From Clostridium sp. (GTDB lineage: Bacteria; Bacillota; Clostridia; Lachnospirales; Lachnospiraceae): a DNA stretch of 6,504 bases. The stretch lies in assembly GCA_016302185.1 (NCBI GenBank), contig JAEDOC010000118.1, positions 1 to 6,504 on the forward strand, given 5' to 3'. The notes below the pieces were generated by a model, which saw nothing but the letters and a program-made list of their open reading frames with translations, was not told the DNA's origin and did not search any database. A program made the position numbers and the translations under genes. Positions 1 to 4,732 of this stretch are shown here, piece after piece (the stretch's first letter is position 1; every line of letters begins with the position of its first letter).

Positions 1-52
1 AGAACACCAGCCTTCCAAGCTGGATACGTGGGTTCGATTCCCATCACCCGCT
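1..52 (+). tRNA. tRNA-Gly(TCC), 3' part (5' end outside window)
   Basis: The sequence holds the anticodon arm, variable loop, T arm and 3' acceptor strand of a glycine tRNA. The anticodon stem is CCAGC/GCTGG around a seven-base loop CTTCCAA, which gives anticodon TCC. The T stem 28-32/40-44 closes on a TTCGATT loop. The acceptor strand CACCCGC (45-51) is followed by discriminator T at 52. The next bases are TCT, so CCA is not encoded and must be added after transcription. The acceptor 5' strand and most of the D arm lie before the window. Other tRNA genes may precede it. Confidence 0.95.
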
Positions 53-63
53 TCTTTTTTTGT

Positions 64-92
64 CCGGAGCCATGAAAACTCCGGCATTTTTT
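64..92 (+). terminator. Intrinsic terminator after tRNA-Gly(TCC)
   Basis: A six-pair stem CCGGAG/CTCCGG (64-69 and 79-84) with a nine-base loop is followed by a run of six T at 87-92 and further T-rich sequence. It lies 11 bases after the tRNA end and before the next promoter, so it most likely ends the tRNA transcript. Confidence 0.8.
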
Positions 93-161
93 GTTTTATT
101 CAGTTCAAAAGCTTTATATCGCCCAAAATTGAAAGCATTTTATAAAATTTGCATAAAAACA

Positions 162-190
162 TTGACAGAAATGATTCATTTGTGTATATT
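162..190 (+). promoter_or_regulatory. Sigma-A type promoter of the MgtC-family gene
   Basis: The -35 box TTGACA (162-167) and the -10 box TATATT (185-190) are separated by 17 bases. An A/T-rich stretch precedes it. The predicted start is near A197. This promoter and its flanks align without gaps to the promoter at 1290-1318: positions 181-192 are identical to 1309-1320 at a fixed offset of 1128. Confidence 0.85.
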
Positions 191-196
191 ATAGCC

Positions 197-254
197 AGAT
201 GCATAAGAGAAAAAGAGCAGACACATCCTTACAGGCGTGGTTTGCTCTTTTTTT
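197..254 (+). promoter_or_regulatory. Terminator-leader (attenuator) of the MgtC-family gene, GlpP-type by comparison
   Basis: From the predicted transcription start to the end of a T run there are only about 58 bases, so by default the promoter would make a short terminated RNA. The leader matches the one at 1325-1384: AGATGC at the 5' end is identical and a 16-base segment (213-228) is identical at 15 positions. The second leader precedes the G3P dehydrogenase-like operon, and glpP is encoded nearby. The inference is that GlpP relieves termination here too. The structure is read from the sequence; the GlpP link is inferred from the context. Confidence 0.7.
212..254 (+). terminator. Conditional terminator within the MgtC-family leader
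   Basis: The left arm 212-222 pairs with 240-250 (AAAGAGCA with TGCTCTTT, extended through a G-T pair). Above this, pairing is broken by mismatches or a bulge, then CCT/AGG (227-229 with 233-235) closes a small loop. Seven T follow at 248-254. The stem is less perfect than its counterpart at 1341-1384. Confidence 0.8.
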
Positions 255-333
255 GTTTGAAGAAATCAGAGGAGAAGCGGCAGTCTTCTGTTTTTCCTCA
301 AAAATGCAAAAAAGAACGAAATGGGGGAGTGTT

Positions 334-1062
334 ATGACATTAGCCGGGTATCTGAACAGTCAGTTTTCTCTGGTACAAAACATTGATTTTTTCATCCGAA
401 TGCTTGTGGCCTGTTTGTGCGGAGCCGCAATCGGAGTGGAGCGCAGCAGGCGTTCCAAAGAGGCGGGAGTTCGTACGCACAGTATCGTTTGCTGTGCTTC
501 TGCGCTGTTGATGATCGTGTCCAAATATGGATTCGTGGATCTGACCAGTGTCTCCGGTGCGCTATATAACGGCACCAGAGGTGCGGATGCATCCCGAATC
601 GCCGCGCAGGTGGTCAGCGGAGTCAGCTTCTTAGGAGCCGGAGTGATCTTTAAAAACGGAAGCACCATAAAGGGTCTGACAACAGCAGCAGGACTCTGGG
701 CGACCGCAGGGATCGGTCTGGCAATCGGCTCGGGTATGTTTGTTCTGGGAATTTTTGCAACGTTTTTCATTACCCTGATGCAGGTTGTCATGCATAAACT
801 GACGCTGGGTATGGATTCCATGGTAATTAATCAGCTGAAATTTACGGTGCATGACAATGAGAAATTCCGGGAAAAGTTCTCGGACTATATCGCGGAGCAT
901 AAAATGCAGATCGTTGAGAGTAAGATTTCCCGCAAGGCGGACGGATCTACTACCTATACAATGCTTTTAAAATCAGCGCACGGAATTTCACTTCACGATG
1001 TGGATTTTCTTGTGGAATCCAATGAGGAAGTGGAGAGTATCAGCTGCACCTCTGTGGTTTAG
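334..1062 (+). CDS. MgtC/SapB-family integral membrane protein
   Basis: This is a 242-residue protein of the MgtC/SapB family. Four hydrophobic stretches are visible at about residues 19-35, 43-60, 90-108 and 117-150. The family signature is present: Arg22, then GAAIGVER (30-37) with Glu36, AGVRTH shortly after, and further on RIAAQVVSGVSFLGAG beginning at Arg88 and KGLTTAAGLW. The last 90 or so residues are soluble and fit the ACT-like C-terminal domain of many members. In Salmonella, MgtC supports survival in low magnesium and acts on the ATP synthase and on phosphate uptake; the role in Clostridia is unknown. I chose the ATG at 334 because a GGGGGAG ribosome-binding site lies at 323-329, and the upstream in-frame extension would run back through the leader terminator. 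No clear terminator follows the gene, so transcripts may enter the tRNA-Gly(CCC) unit. The terminator-leader in front is shared with the glp operon. Confidence 0.9.
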   Translation: MTLAGYLNSQFSLVQNIDFFIRMLVACLCGAAIGVERSRRSKEAGVRTHSIVCCASALLMIVSKYGFVDLTSVSGALYNGTRGADASRIAAQVVSGVSFLGAGVIFKNGSTIKGLTTAAGLWATAGIGLAIGSGMFVLGIFATFFITLMQVVMHKLTLGMDSMVINQLKFTVHDNEKFREKFSDYIAEHKMQIVESKISRKADGSTTYTMLLKSAHGISLHDVDFLVESNEEVESISCTSVV

Positions 1063-1106
1063 AACGGCAGACATTCCTGAAATATGAAAAAAATTAATTC
1101 CTCTCC

Positions 1107-1135
1107 TTGACCTTTGGTATGGGAACGATTATAAT
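1107..1135 (+). promoter_or_regulatory. Promoter of tRNA-Gly(CCC)
   Basis: TTGACC (1107-1112) and a perfect TATAAT (1130-1135) are separated by 17 bases. The predicted start, near 1141, falls at the foot of the leader hairpin. Confidence 0.85.
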
Positions 1136-1137
1136 AT

Positions 1138-1166
1138 ATAGAGTCAGTCGGTTCGGCTGACTCTAT
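1138..1166 (+). other. Stable hairpin in the 5' leader of tRNA-Gly(CCC)
   Basis: The arms ATAGAGTCAG (1138-1147) and CTGACTCTAT (1157-1166) pair over ten bases. Pairs 1148-1150 with 1154-1156 extend the stem to a three-base loop. Because transcription should begin around 1141, about ten of these pairs would sit at the extreme 5' end of the tRNA precursor. No T run follows, so it is not an ordinary terminator. It may protect the precursor or affect RNase P processing; this is inference. Confidence 0.6.
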
Positions 1167-1176
1167 CCGATAAGAT

Positions 1177-1247
1177 GCAGGGTTAGTTCATTGGTAGAAC
1201 GGTCGCTTCCCAAGCCACAGAGGCGGGTTCGATTCCCGTACCCTGCT
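1177..1247 (+). tRNA. tRNA-Gly(CCC)
   Basis: A complete 71-base cloverleaf: acceptor GCAGGGT/ACCCTGC, D stem GTTC/GAAC with an ATTGGTA loop, anticodon loop TTCCCAA with anticodon CCC at 1209-1211, a four-base variable loop, and a T stem GCGGG/CCCGT around TTCGATT. The discriminator is T, as usual for bacterial glycine tRNAs. CCA is not encoded. The anticodon stem has a C-C mismatch at its middle pair (1204 and 1216). A five-pair hairpin with a GAAA loop lies just after the tRNA (1248-1261) but has no T run. Confidence 0.95.
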
Positions 1248-1289
1248 TTCCCGAAAGGGAAGGACTATTAGAAAAACTGTATGAAAAGA

Positions 1290-1318
1290 TTGACTTTTTT
1301 TGCGGTTTTGTGTATATT
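1290..1318 (+). promoter_or_regulatory. Sigma-A type promoter of the glp operon
   Basis: TTGACT (1290-1295) and TATATT (1313-1318) are separated by 17 bases, with A-rich sequence upstream. The predicted start is near A1325. The arrangement is the same as at 162-190, and the similarity continues upstream to about 1278 (14 of 18 positions for 1278-1295 against 150-167). Confidence 0.85.
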
Positions 1319-1324
1319 ATGTAT

Positions 1325-1384
1325 AGATGCTTAGAGAGAGAAGAGCAAACACATCCAGAGGAAGGATCTGTTTGCTCTTTTTTT
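1325..1384 (+). promoter_or_regulatory. Terminator-leader (attenuator) of the glp operon, probable GlpP target
   Basis: About 60 bases separate the predicted transcription start from the end of a seven-T run. The leader begins AGATGC, continues through a purine-rich AGAGAGAG tract and then forms a strong terminator. In Bacillus subtilis the leaders of glpD and glpFK are terminated in this way unless GlpP and glycerol-3-phosphate act on the RNA. Here the downstream genes encode a G3P dehydrogenase-like protein and glpP follows the operon, so the same control is likely. I see no alternative antiterminator stem, which fits direct protein binding. Confidence 0.75.
1341..1384 (+). terminator. Conditional terminator within the glp leader
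   Basis: AAGAGCAAACA (1341-1351) pairs perfectly with 1369-1379. After a C-C mismatch, ATCC/GGAT (1353-1356 with 1364-1367) closes a seven-base loop. T1378-T1384 follow. This is one of the strongest hairpins in the window, and it lies before the coding region rather than after it. Confidence 0.88.
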
Positions 1385-1390
1385 CTGACT

Positions 1391-1447
1391 ATGAGTGATA
1401 TGCAGAAGATAGACCATGTGAAATTTACAAAAAGGATAGGAGTATGA
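1391..1447 (+). CDS. Possible 18-residue leader ORF upstream of glpA
   Basis: The frame reads MSDMQKIDHVKFTKRIGV and stops with TGA at 1445-1447, which overlaps the ATG of the next small ORF at 1444. No convincing ribosome-binding site precedes it, because the upstream bases are the T run of the terminator. It would be transcribed only on read-through. It may be chance. Confidence 0.15.
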   Translation: MSDMQKIDHVKFTKRIGV

Positions 1448-1470
1448 AAACAGGAGGATGGTTAGAATGA
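1444..1470 (+). CDS. Possible 8-residue leader peptide coupled to glpA
   Basis: The frame reads MKTGGWLE and stops with TGA at 1468-1470, which overlaps the glpA ATG at 1467 as ATGA. AAAGGA at 1431-1436, about seven bases upstream, could serve as its ribosome-binding site. If translated, it would run ribosomes across the glpA AGGAGG site. Its GGA-GGA codons are the glpA ribosome-binding site itself, so the ORF may be a by-product. Confidence 0.22.
   Translation: MKTGGWLE
1452..1457 (+). promoter_or_regulatory. Ribosome-binding site that fixes the glpA start
   Basis: AGGAGG ends directly against the ATG at 1458, which is too close for initiation there. The ATG at 1467 has a nine-base gap and is the likely start. 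Confidence 0.8.
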
Positions 1471-2897
1471 GTGAAATGACCTATGATGTTGTTGTAATCG
1501 GCGGCGGAGTCACCGGATGCGCCATTGCAAGAGAGCTTTCCCGTTATCAGTGCCGGATTGCTCTGCTTGAAAAGGAAGAGGATGTCTGCTCCGGTACAAC
1601 CAAGGCGAACAGTGCTATTGTACATGCCGGCTATGACGCAAAGACAGGAACACTGAAGGCAATGCTGAATGTAAAAGGCAATGCCATGATGGAGCAGCTT
1701 TCCAAGGATCTGGATTTTGATTTTAAGCGGAATTCTTCCATGGTACTCTGCTTTGATAAGGAGGATCTGCCGGCGCTGCAGGCTTTGTATGAGCGCGGTG
1801 TGGCCAACGGCGTTCCGGGAATTAAGATTATCAGCGGTGATGAGGCAAGAGCCTTAGAGCCGAATGTAACCGATGAGGTGGTAGCGGCTCTTCTGGCACC
1901 GACCGGTGGTATCGTATGTCCTTTCGGTCTGAATATTGCTCTTGCAGAGAATGCCTGCGAAAACGGCGTGGAATTCTTCTTCAAGACTGCGGTTCAGAAG
2001 GTGGAGAAGACAGAGAAGGGCTATGATGTCACTACCAATAATGGTGTGGTACATGCTGCTTACGTTGTGAATGCGGCCGGTGTTTATGCCGATGAGATTC
2101 ACAATATGGTAAGTGAGAAAAAGATTCATATTGTTCCGAGACGCGGTGAGTACTGTCTGCTGGATAAAGAGGCAGGCAATCACGTATCCGCTACCATCTT
2201 CCAGCTTCCGGGTAAATATGGCAAGGGAATTCTGGTAACTCCGACTATTCATGGAAATCTTCTGGTAGGTCCGACTGCGGTGGATCAGGAGGACAAGGAT
2301 GCAACAGCAACAACTGCAGAAGGTTTAGCAGAGGCATGTGCGAAGGCAACCAAGAGTGTAAAGAATATCCCGTTCCGTCAGGTGATTACTTCCTTCTGTG
2401 GACTGCGCGCCCACGAGGATAATGACGAATTTATTCTGGGAGAGGCAGAGGATGCAGAGGGCTTCTTTGATGCGGCAGGCATTGAATCTCCGGGTCTGTC
2501 CTGTTCTCCGGCCATCGGCGAGTATATGGCTGAGATGATTGCGGGCAAGGCCGGCTATGAGAAGAAGGCAGATTTCAAGGCAACCAGAAAAGGCATTGTT
2601 CGTCCGGGCCATCTTCCGATGGAGGAACGTGCGGCTCTGATCAAAGAGAATCCGCAGTATGGCACCATCATCTGCCGCTGCGAGGGCGTCAGCGAGGGCG
2701 AGATTGTGGACGCGATTACCCGTACGCTGGGCGCAAGATCCTTAGACGGTATCAAGCGCCGGGTACGTCAGGGTATGGGAAGATGCCAGGCAGGCTTCTG
2801 CACCCCGCGTACCATGGAGATTCTGTCCAGAGAGACCGGAATTCCGATGGAAGAGATTTGCAAGAACCGTGACAGTTCCGTGATGATTAACGAATAG
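1467..2897 (+). CDS. glpA: GlpA-like FAD-dependent glycerol-3-phosphate dehydrogenase with C-terminal [2Fe-2S] domain
   Basis: A 476-residue flavoprotein of the DAO/COG0579 type. The N-terminus has the dinucleotide-binding motif VVVIGGGVTG (8-17), with Glu35 in place to bind ribose, followed by the family segment NSAIVHAGYD. FCGLRAHEDNDEFILG lies in the second half of the flavin domain. The C-terminus carries a BFD-type iron-sulfur domain: Cys403-x-Cys405, then Cys440-x4-Cys445 in MGRCQAGFC. Anaerobic GlpA of Escherichia coli has the same flavin-plus-BFD build and oxidises G3P to dihydroxyacetone phosphate. No signal peptide or membrane segment is visible, so the protein is cytoplasmic. It is the first gene of a tight three-gene operon, with 14 bases to the next start. 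The leader terminator, the nearby glpP and the partner genes support a G3P role. Related 2-hydroxyglutarate-type oxidoreductases share this fold, so the substrate is inferred. Confidence 0.85.
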   Translation: MSEMTYDVVVIGGGVTGCAIARELSRYQCRIALLEKEEDVCSGTTKANSAIVHAGYDAKTGTLKAMLNVKGNAMMEQLSKDLDFDFKRNSSMVLCFDKEDLPALQALYERGVANGVPGIKIISGDEARALEPNVTDEVVAALLAPTGGIVCPFGLNIALAENACENGVEFFFKTAVQKVEKTEKGYDVTTNNGVVHAAYVVNAAGVYADEIHNMVSEKKIHIVPRRGEYCLLDKEAGNHVSATIFQLPGKYGKGILVTPTIHGNLLVGPTAVDQEDKDATATTAEGLAEACAKATKSVKNIPFRQVITSFCGLRAHEDNDEFILGEAEDAEGFFDAAGIESPGLSCSPAIGEYMAEMIAGKAGYEKKADFKATRKGIVRPGHLPMEERAALIKENPQYGTIICRCEGVSEGEIVDAITRTLGARSLDGIKRRVRQGMGRCQAGFCTPRTMEILSRETGIPMEEICKNRDSSVMINE

Positions 2898-2899
2898 TG

Positions 2900-2905
2900 A
2901 GGAGG
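2900..2905 (+). promoter_or_regulatory. Ribosome-binding site that fixes the start of the second operon gene
   Basis: AGGAGG lies just after the glpA stop. It rules out the in-frame GTG at 2897 and leaves ATG 2912 (six-base gap) or ATG 2915 (nine-base gap). Confidence 0.8.
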
Positions 2906-2911
2906 CATAAC

Positions 2912-4180
2912 ATGATGCAGTGTGATATTGTAATTATTGGCGGTGGTCCTGCAGGACTTGCAGCAGCTGCAGCCGCAAAGAGAGCCGGAGTAGAGGATAT
3001 CCTGATTCTGGAGCGCGACAGTGTTCTGGGCGGAATCTTAAATCAGTGCATTCACAACGGATTTGGCCTCCACACCTTTAAAGAGGAGCTGACCGGACCG
3101 GAGTATGCATCTCGTTACATTGATCAGGTTAAGGAGCTGGGCATTCCATACCGCTTAAATACCATGGTTATCGATATCAATGAGAAGAAGGAAGTAACGG
3201 TAATCAACCGGGAAGAGGGACTTCAGGTAATTCAGGCGAAGGCAATCATCCTGGCGATGGGCTGCCGCGAGCGTCCGAGAGGAGCGTTAAACATTCCGGG
3301 ATATCGTCCGGCAGGTATTTATACCGCGGGTACCGCACAGCGCCTGATGAACATCGAGGGCTATCGTGTAGGTAAAGAGGTGGTAATCCTCGGTTCCGGA
3401 GATATCGGTCTGATTATGGCAAGACGTATGATGTTCGAAGGCGCTAAGGTAAAGGTAGTGGCAGAGCTGATGCCTTACTCCGGCGGTTTAAAGAGAAACA
3501 TTGTACAGTGCCTGGATGATTATGATATTCCGTTAAAGCTGTCCCATACCGTAGTAAATATCGAAGGAAAAGAGCGTGTGACCGGTATTACCATCGCTGA
3601 GGTGGATGCTAACCGCAAGCCGATTCCGGGAACGGAAGAGCATTACAGCTGCGACACCCTGCTTCTCTCCTGTGGTCTGATTCCGGAGAACGAGCTGACC
3701 CGCAACATGGGAGCAGATATGAACCCGGTAACATCCGGACCGATGGTAAATGATCGTCTGGAGACCAATGTAGAAGGTGTATTTGCCTGCGGCAATGTGC
3801 TTCATGTGCATGATCTGGTGGACTTCGTATCCGAGGAGGCATCCTTAGCCGGCGAGAACGCGGCAAAATACGTATTAAGCGGAAGCGATGCCGCACCGGC
3901 TACCGTAGAGATTAAGGCAGAGAACGGCGTTCGTTACACTGTGCCGCAGTCCTTAAATCCGGAGACTATGGCAGACAAGCTGACCATTCGTTTCCGTGTG
4001 GCTGACGTATATAAGAACCGCAATATCTGCGTATATTATGACGACAAGCTGATCCGCAAGACCAAGAAACGTGTTCTTGCACCGGGCGAGATGGAGCAGG
4101 TAATTCTGCAGAAGAGCAGCCTGGCAGAGTATCCGGATCTGAAGAAAATTACGATTCGTACGGAGGTGGAAGAAGCATGA
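2912..4180 (+). CDS. FAD/NAD(P)-binding oxidoreductase, partner of the GlpA-like protein
   Basis: A 422-residue protein of the pyridine-nucleotide-disulfide oxidoreductase group, close in style to HcnB and opine or sarcosine oxidase subunits. The first nucleotide-binding motif is IVIIGGGPAG (6-15), with Glu34 at the end of the second strand. LGGILNQCIHNGFG follows at 39-52. MGCRERPRG lies just before the second nucleotide-binding motif, ILGSGDIG, with GSGDIG at 161-166. VFACGN (290-295) is the third, FAD-contacting motif. About 95 C-terminal residues form an extra small domain of unknown role. Cys46 is not part of a CxxxxC redox pair, so it is not a classical disulfide reductase. It overlaps the next gene by four bases (ATGA), which points to coupled translation. 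In many Clostridia this gene sits between a GlpA-like gene and a DUF1667 gene. A role in passing electrons from the GlpA-like flavin to NAD(P) or another carrier is inferred. Confidence 0.85.
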   Translation: MMQCDIVIIGGGPAGLAAAAAAKRAGVEDILILERDSVLGGILNQCIHNGFGLHTFKEELTGPEYASRYIDQVKELGIPYRLNTMVIDINEKKEVTVINREEGLQVIQAKAIILAMGCRERPRGALNIPGYRPAGIYTAGTAQRLMNIEGYRVGKEVVILGSGDIGLIMARRMMFEGAKVKVVAELMPYSGGLKRNIVQCLDDYDIPLKLSHTVVNIEGKERVTGITIAEVDANRKPIPGTEEHYSCDTLLLSCGLIPENELTRNMGADMNPVTSGPMVNDRLETNVEGVFACGNVLHVHDLVDFVSEEASLAGENAAKYVLSGSDAAPATVEIKAENGVRYTVPQSLNPETMADKLTIRFRVADVYKNRNICVYYDDKLIRKTKKRVLAPGEMEQVILQKSSLAEYPDLKKITIRTEVEEA

Positions 4181-4542
4181 GCGAGGTAAGAGAATTAATC
4201 TGCATCGGCTGTCCCATGGGCTGTCCGATGACGGTGACAATGGATGGAGAGAATATCACTGTGGCAGGCAATACCTGTCCGAGAGGTGAGGCATATGCGA
4301 AGAAAGAGGTAACGAATCCCACCAGAATCGTAACCTCCAGCGTAGTGGTAGAGGGCGGCACCATTGCCAGAGCTTCTGTGAAGACGGAGAGCGATATTCC
4401 GAAGGGGAAGATCTTCGACTGCATGGCAGAGATTCGCCAGTGCAAGGTATCTGCTCCGGTTCATATCGGTGATGTGGTAATTGAGAATTGCGCCGGTACC
4501 GGTGTCAATATCGTCGTAACCAAAAACGTAGAGAGAGCATAA
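4177..4542 (+). CDS. DUF1667/COG3862-type small cysteine-motif protein
   Basis: A 121-residue protein with the N-terminal motif Cys9-x2-Cys12-x3-Cys16 and then Cys34 in CPRGEA. This spacing resembles a compact form of the [4Fe-4S] motif found at the N-terminus of molybdopterin oxidoreductases, so an iron-sulfur cluster is plausible. Three more cysteines lie at 82, 89 and 105. A proline-containing segment, SDIPKGKIFDCMAEI, stands in the middle. The function of the family is not established. Its place as third gene of a GlpA-like operon suggests that it is an electron-transfer subunit. GGAGG at 4162-4166 lies ten bases before the ATG, and the start overlaps the preceding stop. The protein has no membrane segment and is therefore not a counterpart of the membrane-linked GlpC subunit of Escherichia coli. 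Confidence 0.82.
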   Translation: MSEVRELICIGCPMGCPMTVTMDGENITVAGNTCPRGEAYAKKEVTNPTRIVTSSVVVEGGTIARASVKTESDIPKGKIFDCMAEIRQCKVSAPVHIGDVVIENCAGTGVNIVVTKNVERA

Positions 4543-4594
4543 ATTTACAACCGGAGAATTCAAATCATCACATATTCTATGGCTTTATAACGAA

Positions 4595-4632
4595 AAAACG
4601 GCAGGAGACAGAATCGGGTCTTCTGCCGTTTT
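4595..4632 (+). terminator. Intrinsic terminator at the end of the glp operon
   Basis: AAAACGGCAGGAGAC (4595-4609) pairs with 4618-4632 through a 15-pair stem that contains one G-T pair, around an eight-base loop. The right arm ends in TTTT followed by C. The A/T end pairs make it partly symmetrical. It lies 53 bases after the operon's last stop and separates the operon from glpP. Bases 4543-4594 and 4633-4680 show nothing else clear. Confidence 0.8.
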
Positions 4633-4680
4633 CTGACTCTGTGAGGCGGTTCAGGAAGCGGTTCTGTTTGTGTAAATAAC

Positions 4681-4709
4681 TGGAAAGAAACCGGGATTTA
4701 TGGTATACT
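4681..4709 (+). promoter_or_regulatory. Promoter of glpP with extended -10
   Basis: TGGTATACT at 4701-4709 is an extended -10 element (TGn before TATACT 4704-4709). TGGAAA at 4681-4686, 17 bases upstream, is a weak -35. The predicted start near 4716 would leave only about 17 bases before the glpP ATG. There is no terminator-leader like those of the two target genes. Confidence 0.7.
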
Positions 4710-4717
4710 GGACGGAA

Positions 4718-4723
4718 AAGGGG
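4718..4723 (+). promoter_or_regulatory. Ribosome-binding site that fixes the glpP start
   Basis: AAGGGG touches the ATG at 4724, which is too close. It is nine bases from ATG 4733, the preferred start. ATG 4739 is a less likely alternative. ATG 4700 lies inside the promoter. Confidence 0.7.
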
Positions 4724-4732
4724 ATGAATATA

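Noticed and set aside
130..143. CcpA cre-like sequence TGAAAGCATTTTAT upstream of the mgtC promoter
   Set aside because: It matches much of the cre consensus but lacks the central CG and the terminal C, and no similar site stands at the same place before the glp promoter.
273..295. Second small hairpin AGAAG/CTTCT followed by TTTTT in the mgtC leader
   Set aside because: Only five pairs, mostly A-T; too weak to call a terminator next to the strong one at 212-254.
199..333. N-terminal extension of the MgtC-family protein from ATG 199
   Set aside because: This frame would run through the leader terminator, lacks a ribosome-binding site and adds no family sequence. ATG 334 has GGGGGAG upstream.
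360..821. Long minus-strand open frame within the MgtC-family gene, and similar antisense frames across the operon
   Set aside because: No ribosome-binding sites or recognisable protein features; they mirror the codon bias of the real genes on the plus strand.
1138..1166. Leader hairpin before tRNA-Gly(CCC) as the mgtC terminator or a T-box
   Set aside because: No T run follows it, and there is no specifier loop, antiterminator or T-box consensus.
4649..4671. Short direct repeat GCGGTTC after the operon terminator
   Set aside because: Seven bases repeated twice in a 23-base span; within chance and with no sign of function.
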